Shown: in pieces, positions 1-6,047 of the stretch
Layout: every line of letters begins with the position of its first letter
Numbering within the stretch: position 1 is the stretch's first letter
Assembly: GCA_050115015.1 (NCBI GenBank)
Contig: JASFRI010000153.1
Span: 1-9,477, forward strand
DNA from: JASFRI01 sp050115015
GTDB taxonomy: Bacteria; Acidobacteriota; Polarisedimenticolia; CBDVAL01
Length of the DNA stretch: 9,477 bases
Reading direction: 5' to 3'
Notes under the pieces: model-generated
The model's database searches: none
Told to the model about the DNA's origin: nothing
Seen by the model: the letters and a program-made list of their open reading frames with translations, nothing else
Program-made: the position numbers and the translations under genes

Positions 1-2
1 AG

Positions 3-1073
3 GTGGACATCGTGGCCCGGGTGGCGGCCCCCGTCCGCGAGCTGCTCGTCGAGGAGGGGGACCGGGTGGCGGCGGACCAGCTGCTGGCCCGTCTGGACGA
101 TGAGGAGCTGCGTGCGCAGCTGGAGATCTCCCGGGTGACGGTCGACGAGACGCGCCAGGTCCTCGAGCGGAGCAGACGGTCGTTCGACCAGAAGCTGATC
201 AGCCCGGAGGCTTACGAGCAGGCCAAGGCGGACTTCGAGGCGGCCAAGGCGCAGTTCGAGGCGAATCGAATCCTGGTCGGGTACACCGAGGTCCGGGCCC
301 CCTTCCGCGGCATGATCGTCTCCCGCTACGTCGACACCGCGGAGCAGGTCTCTGCGAACCAGGCGCTGTTCCGGATCTCCGACTTCGACCCCCTCCTCTG
401 TCCGATCCAGGTCCCCGAGCGGGACCTGTCCCGGCTGCAGGTAGGGCAGCGCGCCTGGCTGGAGGTGGAGTCCTGGCCCGGGGAGCGTTTTCCCGCCAGC
501 GTGCTGCGGATCCGGCCGGTGGTGGACGCCGCCACCGGGACCGTCAAGGTGACGCTGGAGGCCAAGGAGCCGGAACGGCTGCGGCCTGGAATGTTCGCCA
601 GGGTCTACCTGGAGGCGGAGACCCGGCCCGACGCCCTGGTCATCCCGAAATCCGCCCTGTCCCTGGAGAGCATCGGGGACACGGTCTTCGTGGCCGACGG
701 GGACCACGCCTCCCGTCGTGAGGTCACCCTGGGTTTCGAGGAGGACGACGCGGTGGAGGTCGTGTCCGGGCTCCGGGAGGGGGAGCTCATCGTGGTGGTC
801 GGGCAGGACGGCCTCAGCGACGGCACCCCGATCCAGATCCTCGGGGAGCGGGCCGCGTCGCGGCCGGACGCCGGCGCGGCGACGGAGCAGGACCTCCGCC
901 CGGGCCCGGGGGCCATGGCGCCGGCGGGTGGCCCGGGATTCGACCCGGAGAACCTGACCCCGGAGCAGATCGAGCAGATCAAGGAGCGGATGCGGGCCCG
1001 CGGCCTCACCGAGGAGCAGATCGAGGAGCGGCTGCAACGGATGCGGGAGCGCGCCGAGGCGGGTGGAGGGTAG
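3..1073 (+). CDS. RND efflux periplasmic adaptor (membrane fusion protein), 5'-truncated
   Basis: Periplasmic adaptor that would link an inner-membrane RND pump to an outer-membrane channel. The frame is open at the window edge and begins inside the first half of the lipoyl/biotinyl-like domain (residues 1-30, with EEGDRV and LLARLDDEEL), so the GTG at base 3 is an internal Val, and the signal peptide or lipobox lies upstream. A short alpha-hairpin follows (about 32-90), then the second lipoyl half (EVRAPFRGMI), a beta-barrel domain (about 125-205) and a membrane-proximal domain (VIPKSAL, about 212-280). The last ~70 residues are unusual: a Gly/Pro/Ala-rich linker, then two charged helical repeats (318-334 and 335-351). 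It is followed 6 bp later by the RND permease, so the two are surely co-transcribed. The family call is secure; the substrate cannot be inferred. Confidence 0.93.
   Translation: MDIVARVAAPVRELLVEEGDRVAADQLLARLDDEELRAQLEISRVTVDETRQVLERSRRSFDQKLISPEAYEQAKADFEAAKAQFEANRILVGYTEVRAPFRGMIVSRYVDTAEQVSANQALFRISDFDPLLCPIQVPERDLSRLQVGQRAWLEVESWPGERFPASVLRIRPVVDAATGTVKVTLEAKEPERLRPGMFARVYLEAETRPDALVIPKSALSLESIGDTVFVADGDHASRREVTLGFEEDDAVEVVSGLREGELIVVVGQDGLSDGTPIQILGERAASRPDAGAATEQDLRPGPGAMAPAGGPGFDPENLTPEQIEQIKERMRARGLTEEQIEERLQRMRERAEAGGG
1065..1070 (+). promoter_or_regulatory. Ribosome binding site for the RND permease
   Basis: GGAGGG lies in the last codons of the adaptor gene, 9 bases before the TTG at 1080. 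It supports that non-ATG start and means translation of the permease is likely coupled to the adaptor. Confidence 0.65.
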
Positions 1074-1079
1074 GCGGGC

Positions 1080-4000
1080 TTGAAGATCGTCGAGGTCTCC
1101 ACGCGGCGTCCGGTCACCGTCTTCATCTTCGCCGTCGCCGCCGTCGTGTTCGGGGTCGTCGCCTTCCGCGGCCTCGCCACGGATCTGTTGCCCGACATCA
1201 CGTATCCGTCCCTCTCCGTGCGCACCACGTACGAGGGGGCCGCGCCCGCGGAGGTGGAGAGCCTGATCTCCCGGCCGGTGGAGAACGCGGTCGGCGTGGT
1301 CAACAACGTCGTGCGGGTGGTCTCCAGCTCTCGCCCGGACCGGAGCGAGGTGACCCTGGAGTTCGCCTGGAACACGAACATGGACCTGGCCGCCCTGGAC
1401 GTCCGGGAGCGGCTCGATCTGCTGCAGCTTCCGGAGGATGCCGAACGCCCCCTGCTGCTGCGCTACGACCCCGCCCTCGACCCGATCCTCCGTCTCGGCC
1501 TGCACGGCGAGGCGGACCTCATCCGGCTGCGCCTCATCGGAGACGAACAGGTCAAGCGGGCCCTGGAGAGGATCGAGGGCGTGGCCGCGGTGGTGGTCAG
1601 CGGCGGGCTGGAGGAGGAGATCGAGGTCGAGCTGGACGAGCGGCAGCTCGCGAACCTGGGGCTGACGGCGGATCTCGTCGTCAGCCGCCTGGCGCAGGAG
1701 AACATCAACCTGACCGGCGGCCGCCTGCGGGAGGGGCAGACCGAGTACCTCGTCCGCACGGTCAACGAGTTCGTGCGCCCCGCGGACCTCCAGTCGATCG
1801 TCATCGACAGCAGCCGCGGTGCCATCGTCCGGCTCGGAGAGGTCGCCCGCATCTACAAGGGGCACAAGGAGCGCGAGCTCATCACCCGGATCGACGGCGA
1901 GGAGAGCGTCGAGGTCGCGGTCTACAAGGAGGGCGGGACGAACACCGTCACCGTCTCCGACGCCGTCCAGGCGAGCCTGGCCCCTCTCCGGGAGCGGCTG
2001 CAGCAGCTCGACCCGGCGCTCCGGCTGGACCTGATCACGGACCAGGCGCGGTTCATCCGCCAGTCCGTGTCCGAGGTCCTGCGCACGGCGCTGTACGGCG
2101 GCCTGCTGGCCATCCTGGTGCTGTTCCTGTTCCTCCGAAGCTGGAAGCCGACGCTGATCATCGGCATCGCCATTCCGATCTCCGTGGTCACCACGTTCTT
2201 CCTGATGTTCCTCTCGGGCATCTCGCTGAACATCATGTCCCTGGGTGGGCTCACGCTGGGCATCGGCCTGCTCGTGGACAACTCCATCGTCGTGCTGGAG
2301 GCGATCCAGCGCCGCCGCGACGAGGGGCTGGACGAGGTCTCCGCGGCCATCCAGGGTGCGGGCGAGGTCTCCCGGGCGGTGGTGGCCAGCACCCTCACCA
2401 CGATCTGCGTCTTCGTGCCGATCGTCTTCGTCGAGGGGATCGCGGGCCAGCTCTTCGGCGACCAGGCCCTCACGGTGACCTACTCGCTGACGATCTCCCT
2501 GGTGGTGGCCCTGACGCTCATCCCGATGCTCGCGTCCCGCCGCTTCCGCCCGGAGCCCGAGTTCGGGGAAGCGGTGGATTCCGGCCCTCCCGCCGGCGTC
2601 GGCGCCGCGCTGGCCCGGGGCGTCGCGGCGGTGGTGCGGGGTGCCGGCAGGGCGGTGGGCTGGACCCTCGCGCCACCGCTCCGGGTCTTCGGGGCGGGGT
2701 TCTCGGCCCTGGAACGTGCCTATGTCCGGGCCCTGGACGCCGTTCTCGGGCATCCGGCGATCACGGTGCTGACCGCGCTGATCCTGCTGGTCGCCAGCCT
2801 GCTCCTGGTGCCGGGGCTGGGCCGGGAGCTGGTGCCGGAGCTGGTGCAGGGGGAGTTCCACGTGAACCTGGAGCTTCCGCCCGGCACGCACCTCGACATC
2901 ACCCAGCGACGGCTCTCGGTCCTGGAGGAGGCGGTGGAGGGTCTCGACGGCGTGCAGTCGGTCTACGCCATCGCCGGTAGCTCCAACGAGCAGGGGGGCG
3001 TCGCCGGCGAGCTCCGGGAGAACATCGGACAGCTGACCATCACGGTGGCGCCGCCGGTGACCCGGGAGCGGGAGGAGGCCCTCATGGCCTCCCTTCGATC
3101 CGTGCTGGACCGGCAGGAGGGGTTGCGCTACCGCTTCGGCCGGCCGAGCTACTTCAGCTTCCGCACGCCGGTGGAGGTGGAGATCCGGGGTTACAATCTC
3201 ACCCTGCTGTCACGCCTCGCGGACGATCTGGCGAAGGTCATGAGGGGAATGCCCGGGCTGACGGACGTGGAGTCGTCGACCGAGGGGGGCAGCCCGGAGC
3301 TGCAGATCCGGTTCGACCGGGACCGCCTGGCCTTCTTCGGGCTGACGCTGGGCTCGGTGGCCGAGGTGGTCCGCGCCAAGGTCCAGGGCGTGGTGGCCAC
3401 GGACATCCAGCGCGAGGACCGGCAGATCGACATCCGCCTGCGGGCCCAGGAGCGCTATCGTGACAGCGTCGAGGACCTGCGGCGACTGACGGTGTTCCAG
3501 CGGGACAAGACCGCGATCCCGCTCTCGGCGGTGGCCGACGTCCTGGAGGTCGAGGGCCCCGCCGAGATCCGGCGGGCGGAGGGGGAGCGGGTGGCCCTCG
3601 TGACGGCGAACCTGCAGGGGCGTGATCTGGGCTCGGTCTCCGCCGCCATCGACGCCGCCATGTCCCGCATGGACCTGCCGCTGGGTTTCGACTGGAGCAT
3701 CGGGGGCCAGCGGCAGGAGATGGAGACCTCCTTCGGGAGCATGCGCCTCGCCATCTCCCTGGCGATCTTCATGGTCTACCTGGTGATGGCCAGCCAGTTC
3801 GAATCCCTGCTGCACCCCTTCGTGATCCTGTTCAGCGTGCCCTTCGCTGTGATCGGGGTCCTCGGCACGCTGTGGACCCTGGACGTCACCGTCTCGGTCG
3901 TGGTCCTGATCGGCGCGATCCTGCTGGCGGGGATCGTGGTCAACAACGCGATCATCCTGATCGACTACACGAATCAGCTGCGCCGCGAGGGCATGCCAAA

Positions 4001-4223
4001 GGGAGACGCGCTGCGGCGGGCGGGCCGGGTCCGGCTGCGGCCGATCATGATGACGACCGCGACGACGGTGCTGGGTCTGCTGCCGATGGCCGTCGGGTTC
4101 GGCGCGGGCAGCGAGCTGCGCGCTCCCATGGCGCTGACGGTGATCGGCGGGCTGATCACCTCCACCGTCCTGACCCTGCTGATCATCCCGGCGGTCTACA
4201 GCCTCGTGGACCGGCGGCCCTGA
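1080..4223 (+). CDS. RND (AcrB/SwrC-type) efflux permease
   Basis: Inner-membrane proton-driven efflux pump of the resistance-nodulation-division superfamily (COG0841 type), 1047 residues, the usual full length. TTG start with a GGAGGG Shine-Dalgarno; the protein begins MKIVEVSTRRPVTV, the typical RND N-terminus, with TM1 at about 11-32. Two large periplasmic loops alternate with TM clusters at about 335-485 and 860-1040. TM4 carries LVDNSIVVLE (Asp400, Asn401) and TM10 carries GIVVNNAIILID (Asn955, Asn956). Compared with AcrB, Asp407 is kept, Asp408 is Asn and Lys940 is Asn, a pattern I associate with SwrC/YerP-like pumps rather than AcrB itself. The cytoplasmic linker between the halves (about 489-558) is Ala/Gly-rich and looks longer than in AcrB. 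The gene follows its adaptor in one operon; no outer-membrane channel gene is visible here. Family call is secure, substrate unknown. Confidence 0.95.
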   Translation: MKIVEVSTRRPVTVFIFAVAAVVFGVVAFRGLATDLLPDITYPSLSVRTTYEGAAPAEVESLISRPVENAVGVVNNVVRVVSSSRPDRSEVTLEFAWNTNMDLAALDVRERLDLLQLPEDAERPLLLRYDPALDPILRLGLHGEADLIRLRLIGDEQVKRALERIEGVAAVVVSGGLEEEIEVELDERQLANLGLTADLVVSRLAQENINLTGGRLREGQTEYLVRTVNEFVRPADLQSIVIDSSRGAIVRLGEVARIYKGHKERELITRIDGEESVEVAVYKEGGTNTVTVSDAVQASLAPLRERLQQLDPALRLDLITDQARFIRQSVSEVLRTALYGGLLAILVLFLFLRSWKPTLIIGIAIPISVVTTFFLMFLSGISLNIMSLGGLTLGIGLLVDNSIVVLEAIQRRRDEGLDEVSAAIQGAGEVSRAVVASTLTTICVFVPIVFVEGIAGQLFGDQALTVTYSLTISLVVALTLIPMLASRRFRPEPEFGEAVDSGPPAGVGAALARGVAAVVRGAGRAVGWTLAPPLRVFGAGFSALERAYVRALDAVLGHPAITVLTALILLVASLLLVPGLGRELVPELVQGEFHVNLELPPGTHLDITQRRLSVLEEAVEGLDGVQSVYAIAGSSNEQGGVAGELRENIGQLTITVAPPVTREREEALMASLRSVLDRQEGLRYRFGRPSYFSFRTPVEVEIRGYNLTLLSRLADDLAKVMRGMPGLTDVESSTEGGSPELQIRFDRDRLAFFGLTLGSVAEVVRAKVQGVVATDIQREDRQIDIRLRAQERYRDSVEDLRRLTVFQRDKTAIPLSAVADVLEVEGPAEIRRAEGERVALVTANLQGRDLGSVSAAIDAAMSRMDLPLGFDWSIGGQRQEMETSFGSMRLAISLAIFMVYLVMASQFESLLHPFVILFSVPFAVIGVLGTLWTLDVTVSVVVLIGAILLAGIVVNNAIILIDYTNQLRREGMPKGDALRRAGRVRLRPIMMTTATTVLGLLPMAVGFGAGSELRAPMALTVIGGLITSTVLTLLIIPAVYSLVDRRP

Positions 4224-4240
4224 GCGGGGGTCAGCGCCGC
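4214..4240. terminator. Hairpin spanning two convergent stop codons (candidate bidirectional terminator)
   Basis: Arms 4214-4223 and 4231-4240 pair at 9 of 10 positions with one C-C mismatch; the loop is the whole 7-base intergenic spacer. The inner four pairs include the two TGA stops, which are complementary by geometry, but the outer GCGGC/GCCGC is not forced. Neither strand has a following T-run, so this is not a classical intrinsic terminator. It is the only structure available to separate the converging transcripts. Confidence 0.4.
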
Positions 4241-4860
4241 GGGGGAGGTTGCGGCTCCTTCGCCTTGCCGTCTTCCCCGGGACGGTCGAGGCCCAGGGCC
4301 TTGCGGATCCGGGCCTCCAGCTTCCGTTCCCAGCGCTTGCTGTGGCCCGCGGAGGCCCACGTCTCGACCACGGTCCCGTCCCGTCCGATGAGCACCTGCA
4401 CCGGGAGGCCGGAGATGTTCCGGATCGTCGGCAGCGCCGCGGCCACGTCGCGGACCTGGCCGCCGTCCAGGAGGAGGTAGTCGATCCCGTAGCGGTCCCG
4501 GGTCGAGCGCATGATCGCGCGGCGCTTCATGACGGCGTCCATCCGCTCGAAGCCGATCCCCACGACCACGAGACCGCTGTCCCGGTAGCGGTGCCCCATC
4601 TCCACGAGGGTCGGGATCTCCGTCAGGCAGGGAGGGCACCAGCTCCCCCAGAGGTCCACGAGCACGACCTTCCCCTGGAAGCGGGCATCGTCGTCGTAGA
4701 CGCGCATCCCCTCCAGGTCCGGCAAGGTGAACGTCAGGTGCGATCCCTCGACGTAGGGTCCGGCCGCCATGCCGGGAAGGGGCGTTCCCAGCACCAGGGC
4801 CGCCAGCAGGGTGGCGGGAACGCCGTGTCGTGCGGCGCCCCGGCAGCGAAAAGCGCGCAT
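4231..4860 (-). CDS. Exported TlpA/ResA-like thioredoxin-fold protein
   Basis: Envelope thiol-disulfide oxidoreductase of the TlpA/ResA/DsbE group, 209 residues. The N-terminus has basic residues, a hydrophobic stretch (about 14-29) and a likely cleavage site near Met-Ala-Ala-Gly (31-34). The thioredoxin fold follows: VVLVDLWGSWCPPC with catalytic Cys75 and Cys78, the family's internal helical insert (about 105-145), and GLPVQVLIGRDG with the cis-proline at Pro153. The tail (from about 192) is charged and Pro-rich. ATG start chosen because GGGAGGAGA precedes it at ideal spacing. Members reduce haem-binding cysteines of apocytochromes or act in other disulfide steps; the neighbouring c-type cytochrome and Rieske genes, both needing redox-controlled cysteines, make a role in cytochrome or cofactor maturation attractive, but this is inference. 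It converges on the RND operon and diverges from the HEAT gene. Confidence 0.9.
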   Translation of the reverse strand: MRAFRCRGAARHGVPATLLAALVLGTPLPGMAAGPYVEGSHLTFTLPDLEGMRVYDDDARFQGKVVLVDLWGSWCPPCLTEIPTLVEMGHRYRDSGLVVVGIGFERMDAVMKRRAIMRSTRDRYGIDYLLLDGGQVRDVAAALPTIRNISGLPVQVLIGRDGTVVETWASAGHSKRWERKLEARIRKALGLDRPGEDGKAKEPQPPPRR

Positions 4861-4862
4861 CG

Positions 4863-4871
4863 TCTCCTCCC
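4863..4871 (-). promoter_or_regulatory. Ribosome binding site of the TlpA-like gene
   Basis: Read on the minus strand, GGGAGGAGA lies a few bases before the ATG at 4860. This is the strongest Shine-Dalgarno match in the window and fixes the start. Confidence 0.75.
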
Positions 4872-4916
4872 TTTCTCCGCTTCATCCTCTCACACACCGC
4901 CACCGGCCCGCAGCGC

Positions 4917-4922
4917 TATACT
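4917..4922 (+). promoter_or_regulatory. Candidate -10 box in the divergent intergenic region
   Basis: TATACT in the 101-bp gap between the divergent TlpA-like and HEAT genes. No good -35 hexamer lies 16-18 bp upstream (the sequence there is ACACCG). On the opposite strand the overlapping bases read TATAGC, so one AT-rich spot might serve both directions. This is the only AT-rich point in a GC-rich gap, which is the main support. Confidence 0.35.
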
Positions 4923-4937
4923 GCCGCGCAGCGCGGC
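4923..4937. repeat. Perfect 7+7 inverted repeat, possible operator
   Basis: GCCGCGC, a single A, then GCGCGGC, directly after the candidate -10 box, where transcription of the HEAT gene would begin. The geometry suits a dimeric repressor, but short GC palindromes are common at this base composition. Confidence 0.25.
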
Positions 4938-4961
4938 GGACCCGTCGCCGGGGGGGCAGCC

Positions 4962-5873
4962 ATGGAGGAGCTTCAGGAGAAGGATCCGGTCTCGGAAGAG
5001 CCGGAACCTCTTCTGGATGAGGAAGATGACCGGCCGACCTTCCTGGTCATCGCCCAGTTCTTCCTCATCCCGCTCGTGGTGATCTCCGTCTGCGTGGGCC
5101 TGTTCTTCTTCTTCGGCCTGATGACCGGGGAGTCGCGGGATGCGGGGGAGTACCTGGCGCAGGTCCGCGCGGGCAGCAAGGCCCGCCGCTTCCAGGCGGC
5201 GTACGAGCTCTCGAAGCTCCTGGCCTACGACGAGGAGGCCTCGAAGGACCCGGCGTTCGTCCGCGAGCTCGCCCGGGTTTTCACCGAGTCCCGGGGGGCG
5301 GAGCCGGAACTGCGGCGCTACCTGGCCCTGGCCCTCGGCCAGGTGGCCGACCCCTCGACCCTCGACGCGCTGCTCGAGGCGCTGGACGACCCGGACCCGC
5401 AGACCCGCATCTACACGCTCTGGGCCATCGGTGCCGTGGGTGACCCCCGCGCCGTCCCGGCGCTGATCCCCGTCCTCGCCGACCCCGATCCCGGCGTGCG
5501 GAAGACCGCCGCCTTCGCACTCGGGAGCCTCCGCGATGCCGCCGCGGCCCCTTCCCTGGCCGGCCTGCTCGACGATCCGGTGGTGGATGTCCGGTGGAAC
5601 GCGGCGCTGGCGCTGGCCCAGATCGGAGACCCGGCGGGCCGGCAGGTCCTCCGGTCCATGCTGGACCGGGACCAGCTCGGCGCCGTGGACGGGATCACCC
5701 CGGCGCAGCAGTCGGAGGCGATGATCAGCGCGAGCCGGGCGCTGGCGTTGATCGGAGGACCGGGTGCCCAGGAGCTGCTGGAGCGCGTCGCCGATTCGGA
5801 TCCGGACCTCGAGGTGCGGGCCGCCGCCGGCGAGGCCGCTGAGTTCCTCCGCGATACCAGCGCCCCCTCCTAG
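4962..5873 (+). CDS. Membrane-anchored HEAT-repeat protein
   Basis: 303 residues. Residues 1-24 are strongly acidic, 26-53 form one hydrophobic helix rich in Phe, and about 60-300 are alpha-helical repeats of the HEAT/PBS-lyase type, clearest in 115-235: units of about 31 residues carrying D-P-(D)-P and a following V/T-R (for example DDPDPQTRIYTLWAIGAVGD, then a unit at ADPDPGVRKTAAFALGSL). Such repeats are scaffolds for protein contacts; no catalytic motif is visible. ATG at 4962 preferred: the frame is open further upstream, but that extension overlaps the divergent gene. The Shine-Dalgarno is poor (a run of seven G). Topology is uncertain: the basic residues after the helix and acidic N-terminus favour a cytoplasmic repeat domain by the positive-inside rule. 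Lying just upstream of the Rieske/cytochrome b genes on the same strand, it may assist assembly of that complex; this is inference. Confidence 0.85.
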   Translation: MEELQEKDPVSEEPEPLLDEEDDRPTFLVIAQFFLIPLVVISVCVGLFFFFGLMTGESRDAGEYLAQVRAGSKARRFQAAYELSKLLAYDEEASKDPAFVRELARVFTESRGAEPELRRYLALALGQVADPSTLDALLEALDDPDPQTRIYTLWAIGAVGDPRAVPALIPVLADPDPGVRKTAAFALGSLRDAAAAPSLAGLLDDPVVDVRWNAALALAQIGDPAGRQVLRSMLDRDQLGAVDGITPAQQSEAMISASRALALIGGPGAQELLERVADSDPDLEVRAAAGEAAEFLRDTSAPS

Positions 5874-5876
5874 TCT

Positions 5877-5935
5877 CCCGGGTCAGAAGTACGTGATCTA
5901 CCTCGCCGGAATCGACAACGTCCTTCTGGCTCGGG
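5877..5935 (+). terminator. Long 3' stem-loop after the HEAT gene, no U-tract
   Basis: Arms 5877-5894 (CCCGGGTCAGAAGTACGT) and 5918-5935 (ACGTCCTTCTGGCTCGGG) pair over 18 positions: 15 Watson-Crick, 2 G-U, 1 mismatch, with a 23-base loop. It starts 3 bases after the HEAT stop codon and ends 8 bases before the -35 box of the next promoter. There is no T-run behind either arm, so it would be a U-less terminator, an mRNA 3'-end stabiliser, or a protein-binding inverted repeat. The pairing itself is plain in the sequence; the role is inferred. Confidence 0.6.
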
Positions 5936-5943
5936 CCAAGGCG

Positions 5944-5971
5944 TTGACACCTCACATCCCGTCGCTATAAT
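5944..5971 (+). promoter_or_regulatory. Perfect-consensus housekeeping sigma promoter for the Rieske/cytochrome b operon
   Basis: TTGACA at 5944-5949 and TATAAT at 5966-5971 with a 16-bp spacer: both hexamers match the sigma-70 consensus exactly, in a GC-rich background. Transcription should start near 5977-5979, giving a leader of about 70 bases before the Rieske ATG. This implies strong, largely constitutive expression of the respiratory operon, separate from the HEAT gene. Confidence 0.85.
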
Positions 5972-6047
5972 TGACCGCCTTGGGAACCTGAACCCCGGCG
6001 GCTGTACGGCCCCACAAGAGAAAAATTTCACAGAAGGCGGGATTTCT
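5972..6047 (+). promoter_or_regulatory. 5' leader of the Rieske gene with ribosome binding site
   Basis: The likely Shine-Dalgarno is AAGGCGGG (6034-6041), 6 bases before the ATG, in an A/T-rich patch (6020-6032). CCGCCTT at 5975-5981 is exactly complementary to AAGGCGG at 6034-6040, so the 5' end of the transcript could mask the ribosome binding site. CCGCC (5975-5979) can also pair with GGCGG at 5997-6001, an alternative fold. Whether the pairing exists depends on where transcription begins, since the complementary bases straddle the predicted start. Confidence 0.4.

Noticed and set aside
4196..4903. 235-codon minus-strand frame overlapping the TlpA-like gene
   Set aside because: It is another frame of the same DNA with Arg/Gly/Pro-rich translation. 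The other frame carries WCPPC, a signal peptide and a strong ribosome binding site.
4830..4961. 44-codon upstream extension of the HEAT gene to an ATG at 4830
   Set aside because: It would overlap the start and ribosome binding site of the divergent TlpA-like gene, and its translation has no signal peptide or domain sense. The ATG at 4962 gives a sensible protein.
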